The notes under the pieces are model-generated. The model was not told the origin of the DNA. It did not search any database and was given only the letters and a program-made list of their open reading frames with translations. 64,000 nt of DNA from assembly GCA_964640525.1 (NCBI GenBank), contig CAZXGS010000006.1, positions 30,475-94,474 on the forward strand, written 5' to 3'. Below, one piece after another: positions 54,615 through 63,927 of this stretch. Each line of letters begins with the position of its first letter. Position 1 is the first letter of the stretch. Source of the stretch: SZAS-103 sp964640525. GTDB lineage: Bacteria; Pseudomonadota; Gammaproteobacteria; Xanthomonadales; Xanthomonadaceae. The position numbers and the translations under genes were made by a program.

Positions 54615-57422
54615 TCAGGCGAGCAGGCTGCGCAGTTCGGATTCGGCGCGCCTGAATTCGTAGGCGAGGACTTTCACCGCCACATGCGGTTGCACCAGCG
54701 AACCGTCGCGCGCGCCGTGCTCGATGTGCTTGGCCGCCGCGGACATCTGCATGGCACCGAGGTTGGCGCTGGAGGACTTGAGTGCGTGCGCCGGCCCGAC
54801 CAGGCCGGCGACGTCGTGGCTGGCCAGCGCCGCATCCAGCTTGGCCAGGTGCGATGGCGCGTCCTCGAGGAACACGTGGACGAGGTCGGTGAACGAATCC
54901 CCCATCGCACTCCACAAGTCCTCGATGATCTCCACGTCCAGGGCCGGCGGCAGCTTGCGCCCCGTGGTTGCCGCCGCGGCAGGCGCAGGTGGCGGTTCCT
55001 GGCTGGCGCCAGGCGCGGCTTGCTGCGGGTTCGGCGTACCCGCGCCGGCATCGACGGAAGATGTCGCGGCGGCAACCGGCGGCGGGACGGGGGCAGGCGT
55101 GACGGGGGCAGGCGTGACGGCAGTTGCCGGGGCAGGGGCGGCGGCTGCGTGTGCGGGGGGCGCCGGTGCCGCCGTGCCGGCCATGCCTTCACGCTGCGTC
55201 CTGGTGCGGGTTGCTTCGGCCTCGGCCTCGGCGCGCGCGGCCTGCTCGGCCTGTTCGGCCTCGAACTTCACCGTGGCCTCCTCCAGCTTCATGCTCGCCA
55301 GCGCGATCTCGTCGGCGGTCAATGCGCTCTGGATGGCCGCCTTGGCCTTGCCTGCCGCCGGCGCCTGCGCAAGCGCGGCGATTTCCGGCGCCACCACGCC
55401 ACGTCTGGGCTGTGTGGATGCGCTCATCCAGCGCCGCAGCAGTGCTTCCAACTGGTCGCGGGCCACCGGCTTGGACAGGTAATCGTCCATCCCCGCATCC
55501 AGGCACTTCTGGCGGTCGCCGGCCATGGCATTGGCGGTCATGGCGATGATCGGCAGCGCACGCCGGCTGTTCTCGGCTTCGTGGGCGCGCCAGGCGCGGG
55601 TGGCCGCGTAACCGTCCATGACCGGCATCTGGCAATCCATCAGCACGATGTCGTAATGACCTCGGGTCAACTTCTCGATCGCCTGCTCGCCGTTCTCCGC
55701 GGTATCCACGTGCGGGCCGAGCAGCGAAATCAAGCGCTGTGCCACCAGCAGGTTTACCGGGTTGTCCTCCACCAGCAGCAACTTGCCCTTGATCGGGCCA
55801 CTGGTCGGCGCAGGGCCATCCCGTCCGCCATCGACAGGGCTGGCCGCCGATCCGCGGGGCGCGTCGCTGACCGCCCCATCCCCGGCATCCACGGGCTCCT
55901 CGTCGGCGGCAGTCAGGGACACGGCCGCGCGCGAGTCCGAGCCAGCGGTGCTGATCGCCTCGCCAGCCAGCAACTGGGCCAGTTTCGAGCGCAGGTCGAC
56001 CTCGGCCACGGTGCGCTGCACGACCACCGTGTTCGCCAATTCGCGCACGCCCTCGGGCAGCGGCTCGCTGGATTCCAGGAACAGCACCCGCAGCCGATCG
56101 ACCTCGGTCATGTTCGCCAGGTTGCGGTGCAGGGCGACGATGGTGTGCTTGATCGAGGCGGCATCCACGATCAGGACGTCGAAGCTGCGCGAAACCGAGG
56201 CCGAAGTCGCACGCAATTGCTGCAGGGCATCCTGGGTGTTCTCGACGAAACTGATTCTTACCCCTGCCTGGCCGAGGCTTTTTTCGATCTGCTTGCGCAG
56301 CGCGGGGTCGTTGGTGAGCACCAACACGCGCGCGTCCTGCATGCTGGCGCGCGGCCCGTCGATTTCGCCGGCGACCTTGAGCAGCGGGATCTCGAACCAG
56401 AACGTCGAGCCGCGCCCGAGTTCGGAGTCCACCCCGATCCGGCCGCCCATCAGGTCGACGATGCGCTTGCAGATCGCCAGCCCCAGGCCGGTGCCGCCGT
56501 ACACGCGGGTGGTCGAGGCATCGGCCTGCGAGAACGCGGTGAACAGCTTGCCGGCGGCCTCCGGGGAAATGCCCACGCCGGTGTCGCGCACCTCGATGCG
56601 CAACTGGTGGTGGGTGCGGGACTCCTTCAGACGCGCCACATGCACCGCGATCGAGCCGCGTTCGGTGAACTTGAGCGCGTTGCTGACCAGGTTGCTGACG
56701 ATTTGCCGGATCCGCACCGGATCCCCGCGCATCACCGGGCGCACGTCCGCGTCGATGTGCAGCGACAGGCGTAGCCCCTTGCCCTGTGCCGGCCGCTCCA
56801 GCAGGCGGATCACCGAATCCAGGGTCTCGCGCAGGTTCAGCGCGACGGTCTCCAGTTGCAGCTTGTGCGCTTCGAGCTTGGAGTAATCAAGGATGTCGTC
56901 GACGATGCGCAGCAACTGGCGCGCCGACTGCAGGGCGGTGCTGAGCATCTCGCGCTGATCCAGCGCCAGCTTGGAGGATTGCAGCAGTTCCAGCATCGGC
57001 ACGATGCCGTTGAGCGGCGTGCGCACCTCGTGGCTCATGGTCGCCAGGAACTCGCTCTTGGCCATGGTCGCCTGTTCGGCGGCCTGTTTGGCGGCGGTCA
57101 GCTCCTCCTGCAGGCGCTGGTATTCCTCCAACTGGTTGCGCATCGAGTCGAAGCGCGCGCTTTGCTCGTCGACCTCGTGGTTGGCCAGTTCGGCGGCATG
57201 GCTGGCCTTGCGAAAGCTCCTGGAGGTGTTCTCGATGGCGACGTTGAGCAGGTGCAGGGCGGTGGCGCAGCAGACGAAGGACACCACCGCCAGGCCCAGC
57301 GCCACCCACAGCCACGGCCCTTCCACGCTGGCCAGGTTGACGCCCGTGGCCACGATCGTGCCGCCGATGGCCGTCAGGGTGATCCAGCGCAGCGTGGGCA
57401 GCAGCGTCGGCGACGTCGGCAT
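54615..57422 (-). CDS. Hybrid sensor histidine kinase with REC and Hpt domains
   Basis: 935 aa. Two membrane helices (about 11-30, 36-58), coiled coil (70-120), HisKA with His131 in SHEVRTPLNG, HATPase with RDTGVGI (279-285) and GGTGLGLA (309-316). Then a degenerate receiver (about 363-485), an intact receiver with Asp596 (LVEDNPVN, VLMDCQMP, LSKPV), an Ala/Pro-rich linker (680-820) and an Hpt domain with His879 (AHALKSSSANLG). It has almost no periplasmic part, so sensing is probably membrane or cytoplasmic. Starts 7 bp after the FimX-like gene; likely phosphorelay partner. Confidence 0.93.
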   Translation of the reverse strand: MPTSPTLLPTLRWITLTAIGGTIVATGVNLASVEGPWLWVALGLAVVSFVCCATALHLLNVAIENTSRSFRKASHAAELANHEVDEQSARFDSMRNQLEEYQRLQEELTAAKQAAEQATMAKSEFLATMSHEVRTPLNGIVPMLELLQSSKLALDQREMLSTALQSARQLLRIVDDILDYSKLEAHKLQLETVALNLRETLDSVIRLLERPAQGKGLRLSLHIDADVRPVMRGDPVRIRQIVSNLVSNALKFTERGSIAVHVARLKESRTHHQLRIEVRDTGVGISPEAAGKLFTAFSQADASTTRVYGGTGLGLAICKRIVDLMGGRIGVDSELGRGSTFWFEIPLLKVAGEIDGPRASMQDARVLVLTNDPALRKQIEKSLGQAGVRISFVENTQDALQQLRATSASVSRSFDVLIVDAASIKHTIVALHRNLANMTEVDRLRVLFLESSEPLPEGVRELANTVVVQRTVAEVDLRSKLAQLLAGEAISTAGSDSRAAVSLTAADEEPVDAGDGAVSDAPRGSAASPVDGGRDGPAPTSGPIKGKLLLVEDNPVNLLVAQRLISLLGPHVDTAENGEQAIEKLTRGHYDIVLMDCQMPVMDGYAATRAWRAHEAENSRRALPIIAMTANAMAGDRQKCLDAGMDDYLSKPVARDQLEALLRRWMSASTQPRRGVVAPEIAALAQAPAAGKAKAAIQSALTADEIALASMKLEEATVKFEAEQAEQAARAEAEAEATRTRTQREGMAGTAAPAPPAHAAAAPAPATAVTPAPVTPAPVPPPVAAATSSVDAGAGTPNPQQAAPGASQEPPPAPAAAATTGRKLPPALDVEIIEDLWSAMGDSFTDLVHVFLEDAPSHLAKLDAALASHDVAGLVGPAHALKSSSANLGAMQMSAAAKHIEHGARDGSLVQPHVAVKVLAYEFRRAESELRSLLA

Positions 57423-57429
57423 GGGGTGG

Positions 57430-59949
57430 TCAGATCACGGTGGCATTGAAATCGAAGTCCAGGCCACCGCCAGCGCCCTGCACCAGGTTGCCCTGGATGA
57501 AATCGATGCCGGCCATCCACAAGGTCGCGGCGGCCTTGGCGTCTTCCACGCAGTGGCCGATGACCTGGATGTCGTGCTTGTGCGCCATCTCGACGATCGC
57601 GGCAAGCGCCTCGCGCGAGGCCGGATCGGCTTCGCCGCTGGCGTACTTCGGGGCCAGCTTGAGGAAGCCCAGCGGTACCTCTTCCAGCAGGCGGAAGGCG
57701 GCAGGGGAGTGTTCGAACTGGGCCACGCACAGGCGCACGCCCTCGCCACTCATCGCCTTGGCGAACGCGCTCAGGGCCGGCGGGTTGAGCAAGGCGTCCT
57801 CGAGCCGGCATTCGAGCACAAGGCTGGCGCCGCGGGCTTCGTTGGCGGCCATTTCCCCCTTCAGCCAGCCGGCCTGCTCGCGCGAGGCCAACGTGGTCAT
57901 CGACTGCGGCACGAACAGACGCATCGCGCGTGCATCCTCGCGGTGCTGGCCGAGCACGCTCATCGCGCGGGTCAAGACCCAGCGGTCGATGTCGATCATC
58001 AGCTTGGCGCGTTCGGCCACCGGCAGGATGGTGGCGGCCGCGACGCGTTTGCCGCTGGCATCGCGCATCCGCAGCAGGGTCTGGTACTGCGCCCCGTCGC
58101 CGCCCTGGACGGCGGCGATCGGCTGGTAGATCAAGCCGAAGGCATCGTTGTCCACCGCATCGCGCAGTTGCATGATCAGCGCCGCTTCCTCGTCCACGTC
58201 CGAGTCCTGCGGTGGTTCGTAGCGCTTGACGCCGCTGTCGCGGGCGTGTGCCTCGCGGCAGGCCTGCTCGGCGGTGTTGAGCAGCGCGCTGGCGTCCCCG
58301 TAGCCGAAGCGCAGCGGGCAGATGCCCACCGAGACGCGCAGGCGCATCGGCCGCCCGATGGCCTCGAACGAATGCGCGGCGACCGCCTCGTGGATGCGCT
58401 TGGCCAGCGCATCGAGGGCGGCGTCGTCCAGTTCCAGGGCAAGGACGAGGAACGAATAGTCGTTGATGCGCGCGGCGATGTGCTGGTCGAGCATCTCGCC
58501 CTGGACCACGCGACCCACGCCGACGGTCAGGTGCTCCAGTGCCGCCAGCCCCATCCGCTCGCGAAGGGTGAGCGCGTTGTCGAGTTCCACGTACAGCGCA
58601 CCGCCGCCGCTCGGGCGGTTGTCCGAACCGGTGCCCAGCGCCTCGTTGACGCGATCCAGCACATAGGCGCGGCGGTGCAGTCCGGTGGCCTCGTCGCGCT
58701 CGGCCAGTCCGGCGCCCTGTTGCGCCTGCAGGGTACGGGTGCGGCGCACGCGGTTTTGCACCGCGGTGATCAGGTGCTTGGGACGAATGGGCTTGGTGAG
58801 GAAATCGTCGCCGCCGGCGTTGATCGCGTCGAAGCGCGTGTCCGGGTCGTTCTCGCCGGACAGGAACACGATCGGGGTGCTCTTGAACGCCGGGTGTTCG
58901 CGGATCAGCGCGGTCAGCTCCACGCCATTGGCGTGCGGCATGTGCAGATCCATCAGCACCAGGTCCGGGTGCAGCGATTCCAGCGCCTCCATCACGTGCA
59001 GGGGTTCCTGTTCGACCATCGCCTGCATGCCGGCGTTGGTCAGCACGCTCTGCGCGAACAGGCCCTGCGCGCGGTCGTCCTCGACGATCAGCACGCGCAG
59101 CTTTTCTTCGGTCTGCGGCGCCAGCAGGGTGTGCAACTGGCGCATGACCTCGGGGATGTTGAAGGGCGGGAACAGCAGCAGGTCGGAGCCGGCGCGGCGC
59201 GCGTCCAGCCGCGACTGCAGGTTGTCGGCGGCGGCCAGCGCGACCAGTTGGATGCGCTGGCCGCTGCCGCGCTGCTGCGCTTCGCGGCGGGCGGCGCCAA
59301 CCGCGATGATGTCGGACATCCGCGAGGCATCCACCAGCACCAGGTGCGGGGACAGGCTCATCAGCAGCTCCGACAATTCGGGCAGGTTGTCCACCGGCTC
59401 GACCTCGAAGCCCTCCTGTTCCATGTGCTGGGCGAGCTCGCAGGCGAAGGCGTTGCCGTCGGCGAACTGGTAGATGCGCCGCCTGGGCCCGCTGGAGGTG
59501 GCGGCCGATGCCTGCGCCGTGACTGCCGCCGGTGCGTTCGGATCCGGCGCATCGCCGACCCAGCGACGCCACCATGCCGGTGGCGGCACCTCGCTGTGGG
59601 CGACCTTGGCTGGCGCCACCGGGCGCACCACCAGCGCCGCGGTGACCGCCGTCGTCAGCGCCAGCATGCGATCGCTCTGGCTGGCGTTGGGCAGGGTCCG
59701 ATGCGCGCTGTGCTCGCCGAGCATCTGTTCGAGCGTGAGCAGGTGCTGGCTGGGCTCGATCAGGTCGTAACGCCCGCTGGCACCGGCCAGACGCTGCACG
59801 TCGTCGTACAGCAGGGTGATGCCATCGGCCTCCCAGCCGTCGCGCCGGTAGCGCTGGATGCGCTGCTGCAGCGACTCGATGCGCTTGGGAAGGTGGCGCA
59901 GGAAGGCCTGGCGGTATTCATCCTGCTGTGACGAGGCGGTGTTGTTCAT
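57430..59949 (-). CDS. Response regulator with degenerate GGDEF and EAL (FimX-like c-di-GMP effector)
   Basis: 839 aa. Residues 15-80 resemble an Hpt helix bundle with Gln52 in the His place (VQRLAGASG). A receiver-like domain (about 157-275), then an intact receiver (283-400) with Asp334 in LVLMDLHMP and LTKPI. The GGDEF domain has INDYSF (495-500) instead of GGDEF; the EAL domain has QTLLR (623-627) for EALLR and AQFEHS for DDFGTG. So neither synthesis nor hydrolysis is expected. The ending FIQGNLVQG...LDFDF resembles c-di-GMP-binding FimX, giving a receptor role (inferred). Confidence 0.88.
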   Translation of the reverse strand: MNNTASSQQDEYRQAFLRHLPKRIESLQQRIQRYRRDGWEADGITLLYDDVQRLAGASGRYDLIEPSQHLLTLEQMLGEHSAHRTLPNASQSDRMLALTTAVTAALVVRPVAPAKVAHSEVPPPAWWRRWVGDAPDPNAPAAVTAQASAATSSGPRRRIYQFADGNAFACELAQHMEQEGFEVEPVDNLPELSELLMSLSPHLVLVDASRMSDIIAVGAARREAQQRGSGQRIQLVALAAADNLQSRLDARRAGSDLLLFPPFNIPEVMRQLHTLLAPQTEEKLRVLIVEDDRAQGLFAQSVLTNAGMQAMVEQEPLHVMEALESLHPDLVLMDLHMPHANGVELTALIREHPAFKSTPIVFLSGENDPDTRFDAINAGGDDFLTKPIRPKHLITAVQNRVRRTRTLQAQQGAGLAERDEATGLHRRAYVLDRVNEALGTGSDNRPSGGGALYVELDNALTLRERMGLAALEHLTVGVGRVVQGEMLDQHIAARINDYSFLVLALELDDAALDALAKRIHEAVAAHSFEAIGRPMRLRVSVGICPLRFGYGDASALLNTAEQACREAHARDSGVKRYEPPQDSDVDEEAALIMQLRDAVDNDAFGLIYQPIAAVQGGDGAQYQTLLRMRDASGKRVAAATILPVAERAKLMIDIDRWVLTRAMSVLGQHREDARAMRLFVPQSMTTLASREQAGWLKGEMAANEARGASLVLECRLEDALLNPPALSAFAKAMSGEGVRLCVAQFEHSPAAFRLLEEVPLGFLKLAPKYASGEADPASREALAAIVEMAHKHDIQVIGHCVEDAKAAATLWMAGIDFIQGNLVQGAGGGLDFDFNATVI

Positions 59950-60048
59950 CGAAAGGCTCCCCCTGTCCGGGCGATTATGCGCCAGCGTTTCGCTGTGGTG
60001 GTCATTCCGGAAGGTCGATCGAGTCCAGGGGCGTGGCCGGGCAGGCGG

Positions 60049-60474
60049 TCAGAACGGCTTGACCACCACCAGGCAGACGATGCCGATCAGCAGCACCGCC
60101 GGCACTTCATTGAACCAGCGCAGCCACGTCGAGCCCGGCACCGGTCGCCCGTGGCGGAAATCGCCGACCAGCTTGGCACACCACAAGTGAAACCAGACCA
60201 GCAGTGCAACCAGCCCGAGTTTGGCGTGCATCCAGTGCTGCTGCAGGTACCACGGCTCCAGCAGCAGCATCGCCACCCCGAAGCCCAGCGCCAGCACCGC
60301 GCCGATGTGGGTGATCATCAACAGGCGCCGTTCCATGGTGACGAAACGTGCCCGCGAGACCATATCGGCCGCCTCGCAATGGTAGATGAACAGGCGCGGC
60401 AGGTAGAACAGCCCGGCGAACCAGGCGACCACGAACACGATGTGGAAGGCCTTGACCCACAGCATCATGTCCAT
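60049..60474 (-). CDS. hemJ: Protoporphyrinogen IX oxidase HemJ
   Basis: 141-aa, four-helix membrane protein that oxidises protoporphyrinogen IX in heme synthesis. WVKAFHIVFVVAWFAGLFYL with the essential His, RLFIYHCEA, MHAKLGLVALLVWFH and WFNEVPAVLL. Start at 60474. Fits the heme demand of the aa3 oxidase genes. Formerly UPF0093. Confidence 0.93.
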   Translation of the reverse strand: MDMMLWVKAFHIVFVVAWFAGLFYLPRLFIYHCEAADMVSRARFVTMERRLLMITHIGAVLALGFGVAMLLLEPWYLQQHWMHAKLGLVALLVWFHLWCAKLVGDFRHGRPVPGSTWLRWFNEVPAVLLIGIVCLVVVKPF

Positions 60475-60627
60475 CCCTGGCGATTGCCGCGGGCCCCGGG
60501 AAGGGCCGGTACGCTGTGCCTCGGTAAGCCGCCGCGCGTGCTGGCGGGGCGGTGGCGGATGGACGTTTTCGCGGGCATGGCGGACCGGCGGGCGTCGTGG
60601 CGGGACGGGAAGTATAGCCAGCCCGGC

Positions 60628-60657
60628 TTGACGCTCGTCCATGCCGGCGGCTATACC
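60628..60657 (+). promoter_or_regulatory. Promoter ending six bases before a start codon
   Basis: TTGACG (60628-60633), 18-base spacer, TATACC (60652-60657); the predicted transcription start coincides with the ATG at 60664, so the mRNA is probably leaderless. Confidence 0.55.
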
Positions 60658-60663
60658 CTGCGC

Positions 60664-61416
60664 ATGCATCCGCCTGCACCCGACGCGCCCACGCCGACCG
60701 TCCCCCAGCCGGTGCGCGAGCGCTCACCGCACCGCTGGATCCTTGCCCTGATCGGCTTGTGGGTGGCCAGCCTGGTGCTGGCCGGCTGGGCTGCGGCGCG
60801 CTGGGCATCGCCGGACATGGCGGCGCTGCGGCGCACGATTGCCGGGTTGCAGGCCCAACTCAAGCAGGTCCCTGCGCTGCAGCAGCAGGTCGCCAACCTG
60901 AAGAACTCCGACACCATCAGCCGCGCCGCCAACCAGGAACTGCAGACCAGCTTGTCCGAGCGCGACGAGGAGGTCGCCGCGTTGCGTGCCGATGTCGCTT
61001 TCTACGAGCGACTGGTCGGGGCTGGCAGCCAGCGCCGCGGGCTGGCGGTGAACAGCGTCAAGCTCGATCCCAATGCCAACGGCAGTTGGCATTACGCCGC
61101 CACCCTCACCCAGAACCTCAACCGCGGCAAGATCACCCAGGGCGGGCTGACCCTGCAGATCGACGGCGCCCACGCGGGCAAGCTGCAGACCCTGCAGTGG
61201 GCCGACCTGCTGCAGAAGTCCGATGCGCCGGCGCAGGCCTTCGCGTTCCGTTACTTCCAGAAGGTCGAAGGCAACCTGATGCTCCCGGCCGGGTTCACCC
61301 CGCACAAGGTCACGGTGCTCCTGAAGTCCGACGGCGGCGCGGTCACGCAGGCGTTCTCGTGGGCAGACGCGCGCGATGCGAATGCGGACGCGCCGGCGGG
61401 CGGCAAGGCGCCGTAA
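60664..61416 (+). CDS. DUF6776-like membrane-anchored coiled-coil protein
   Basis: 250 aa: cytoplasmic Pro-rich start, one helix (about 24-42), periplasmic coiled coil (about 50-118), then a beta-rich C-terminal domain with NLNRGKITQGGL and FRYFQKVEGNLMLPAGF. Resembles an uncharacterised family of xanthomonads and pseudomonads often upstream of erpA. No RBS, but a strong promoter abuts the ATG. Confidence 0.75.
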   Translation: MHPPAPDAPTPTVPQPVRERSPHRWILALIGLWVASLVLAGWAAARWASPDMAALRRTIAGLQAQLKQVPALQQQVANLKNSDTISRAANQELQTSLSERDEEVAALRADVAFYERLVGAGSQRRGLAVNSVKLDPNANGSWHYAATLTQNLNRGKITQGGLTLQIDGAHAGKLQTLQWADLLQKSDAPAQAFAFRYFQKVEGNLMLPAGFTPHKVTVLLKSDGGAVTQAFSWADARDANADAPAGGKAP

Positions 61417-61491
61417 CCGGACTGATCGGCATCCGGCCACCGCTGCGGGCCGTTGCTTGAATCAGGCCCGCGGCGGCCTCATCCTGAGCGC

Positions 61492-61863
61492 ATGAACGAC
61501 ACCCTCGCAATGCATCCTGGCAGCCAGGCGATGGACATTCCGCTGGCGTTCACCCACGCCGCAGCGCGCAAGGTCGCCGAATTGGTGGCGCAGGAGGGGA
61601 ATGCCGCACTCAAGCTGCGCGTGTATATCCAAGGCGGCGGGTGCTCCGGCTTCCAGTACGGGTTTTCGTTCGACGAGGAACAGGCCGAGGACGATCTGGC
61701 CGTGCAGACCGACGGGGTGACCTTGCTGGTGGATCCGCTGAGCCTGCAATACCTGATGGGCGCCGAGGTCGATTACAGCGAGAGCCTGCACGGCGCGCAG
61801 TTCACCATTCGCAATCCGAACGCGAAGACGACCTGCGGCTGCGGCAGTTCGTTCACCGCCTGA
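61492..61863 (+). CDS. erpA: Iron-sulfur cluster insertion protein ErpA
   Basis: A-type carrier (123 aa) that hands [Fe-S] clusters to target enzymes. The three ligand cysteines are in GGGCSGFQY and TTCGCGSSF near the end. Slightly extended N-terminus (MNDTLAMHPGSQAM). One end of an inverted-repeat element overlaps its stop codon. Confidence 0.93.
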   Translation: MNDTLAMHPGSQAMDIPLAFTHAAARKVAELVAQEGNAALKLRVYIQGGGCSGFQYGFSFDEEQAEDDLAVQTDGVTLLVDPLSLQYLMGAEVDYSESLHGAQFTIRNPNAKTTCGCGSSFTA

Positions 61864-62041
61864 GAACCTGTGAAAAAATCGGCCACCTGCTGCGGACGCC
61901 GCCGAACGCCTCTGGCGGCGGCCCATTGCGCGAAAACTGCGGTCATTTGGTTCACCAGACTCCCTTGTTTTCAAGCAACGCAGCTTGCCAGAGGCGCCCG
62001 GCGGCGCCCTCGTGACGGCGTTCGAATTTTTCACAGGCTCT
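61863..62041. repeat. 179-bp element with imperfect terminal inverted repeats
   Basis: Left end AGAACCTGTGAAAAAATCG (61863-61881) and right end CGAATTTTTCACAGGCTCT (62023-62041) match at 17 of 19 inverted positions. The inside is GC-rich with GGCGCCCGGCGGCGCC; no coding frame. MITE- or REP-like; it fills the erpA-nudC gap. Confidence 0.7.
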
Positions 62042-62062
62042 GAGGCGCGCGGCGGCCGGGGG

Positions 62063-62947
62063 ATGGACGAGCTAGCCGCCGATTTCGCGTTTGCCGCGCC
62101 CACGCCGGACCATGCCGATCGCCTGCGCGATGACCCCGAGGCATTGCGCGGCCTGTGGCCGCAGTCCGCGGTGCTGCAACTGGATGCCGACGGGCACGCG
62201 GTGGCGACGGCAGACGGTCGCGGGCTGGCGGTGCACCGCGGTGGCGAGCTGGCCGCGCACCTGCCCGAGGAGGCGATCCTGCTGGCGCTGGAGGGCCAGC
62301 GCGCGTGGTTCGCGTTGCCGCTGGCCGCAGGCGTGGCGGACGCGGACCCACGCATCGATCTGCGCGCCTGCGCCCTGACCCTGGGCGCGTTCGAGGCCGG
62401 CCTGCATGCGCAGGCACGGGCCCTGCTGCACTGGCGCGCCACCCATCGGCACTGCGGTCGCTGCGGTGGCGTGCTGGACCCGATCCGCGCCGGCCATGCC
62501 GCACGCTGTCAGGCCTGCAAGAGCGAGCATTACCCGCGTACCGACACCGCGATCATCGTTGCGGTCAGCGATGGCCCGCGCTTGCTGCTCGGACGCCAGT
62601 CGAGCTGGCCGGCACGACGCTACTCCGTGATCGCCGGATTCCTGGAGCCCGGCGAGCGCCTGGAGGACGCAGTGACCCGCGAGGTGGCCGAGGAAACCGG
62701 CGTGCGCGTGCGTTGCGCCCGATATGCCGGATCGCAGCCGTGGCCGTTCCCGGCCAACCTGATGGTTGGATTCGAAGCGGACGCCGAGGCGGACGAACCG
62801 CGTTTTGGTGGCGAACTGGAGGACGCGCGCTGGTTCACTGCCGCGCAGATCCATGCCGGAGTGGCCGCCGGTGATCTGCGGCTGTCGTCGCGGCTGTCGA
62901 TCTCAAGCTGGCTGATCCGTCGCTGGTTGGCGCGGCAGGCGGGCTGA
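62063..62947 (+). CDS. nudC: NADH pyrophosphatase / NAD-decapping enzyme
   Basis: 294 aa, Nudix hydrolase on NADH and NAD-capped RNA. Zinc ribbon HCGRCGG...RCQACK; YPRTDTAIIV; Nudix box GFLEPGERLEDAVTREVAEE then TG; SQPWPFPANLM is the NADH-specific motif. ATG at 62063 preceded by GGGGG. Confidence 0.93.
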   Translation: MDELAADFAFAAPTPDHADRLRDDPEALRGLWPQSAVLQLDADGHAVATADGRGLAVHRGGELAAHLPEEAILLALEGQRAWFALPLAAGVADADPRIDLRACALTLGAFEAGLHAQARALLHWRATHRHCGRCGGVLDPIRAGHAARCQACKSEHYPRTDTAIIVAVSDGPRLLLGRQSSWPARRYSVIAGFLEPGERLEDAVTREVAEETGVRVRCARYAGSQPWPFPANLMVGFEADAEADEPRFGGELEDARWFTAAQIHAGVAAGDLRLSSRLSISSWLIRRWLARQAG

Positions 62948-63004
62948 GCCGAGCCTGGCTGGCGCCAACCACACTAGAATCGGCACCATGCCGCCGATCC
63001 CGCC

Positions 63005-63889
63005 ATGTCCCTCGCCCTGATCGCCGTCGTCCTCGTCCTGCTGGTCGGGCACGCGGCGCCTTCGCTGGGCGCACTGCGCCGGTTCGACTGGCTGCTGGCG
63101 TGGCGGGCCTACCTGGCGTCGGTGGCGACCCCGGGCGGCGCGCTGGCCGGACGCCTGGGCCTGGCGTTGGCGATCGGCCTGCCGGTGCTGCTGGCGGGAA
63201 CGATCCAGCTCGGCCTGCGTGGCCTGCTGTGGGGTGTGCCGTCGTTCCTGTTCGCCTTGCTGATGTTGTTCTGGTGCTGGGGGCCGCGCGAGCTGGACGC
63301 GGATGTCGATGCGGTGGTCGAGGCAGAGTCCGATGCGGACCGCGGCGCGGCCATCGCCAGCCTGACCGCTGCACCCACGCCGATGGATGCGCACGGACTG
63401 GTCGACGCGGTGTTTGCCGGCGCCCTGCGGCGCTGGTTCGGACCGCTGCTGTGGTTCCTTCTGCTGGGACCGGCCGGCGTGCTGTGCTTCCGCATCCTGG
63501 CTAGGATCGGCACCGACCCGGCGCATGCCGAATCCGTGCCGGGACAAACCGAGGACGCACGCTGGCTGCTCGCGCTGGTCGAGTGGCCGGCCGCGCAGCT
63601 CATGACCTTTGCACTGGCGCTGGCGGCCAACTTCGATGCGGTGTTCACGGCATGGCGCGGGTGGCATGCGCAGGGCATGCGTCTGGATACCGGATTCCTG
63701 TTCGCTGCCGCGCGTGCCAGCGTGGAGATCGAAGTCGCCGCGGCCGACACCGATCTGTCCGATGACGTCGCCGCTGCCGCAACCCCGGAGTCGGTGGCCT
63801 TGCGCGATGCCATGAGCCTGATCTGGCGCATGCTGCTGTTGTGGCTTGGCCTGGTCGGCATGTTCGTGATCGCCAGGCTGCTGGGTTGA
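63005..63889 (+). CDS. ampE: AmpE-like regulatory membrane protein
   Basis: 294 aa, about four helices (N-terminus, 60-95, 145-165, 270-292). HGLVDAVFAGALRRWFGPLL then WFLLLGPAGVLCFRI is the AmpE signature. AmpE accompanies AmpD in beta-lactamase/muropeptide control, but ampD is not in the window. TAGAAT at 62975-62980 is a candidate -10. Confidence 0.85.
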   Translation: MSLALIAVVLVLLVGHAAPSLGALRRFDWLLAWRAYLASVATPGGALAGRLGLALAIGLPVLLAGTIQLGLRGLLWGVPSFLFALLMLFWCWGPRELDADVDAVVEAESDADRGAAIASLTAAPTPMDAHGLVDAVFAGALRRWFGPLLWFLLLGPAGVLCFRILARIGTDPAHAESVPGQTEDARWLLALVEWPAAQLMTFALALAANFDAVFTAWRGWHAQGMRLDTGFLFAAARASVEIEVAAADTDLSDDVAAAATPESVALRDAMSLIWRMLLLWLGLVGMFVIARLLG

Positions 63890-63927
63890 CGCGCCGGAAA
63901 GTCGTTCGCGGTTACCCTGGTGAAATT

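Noticed and set aside
57430..59949. Active bifunctional diguanylate cyclase/phosphodiesterase
   Set aside because: Both signature motifs are replaced (INDYSF, QTLLR), so catalysis is not expected.
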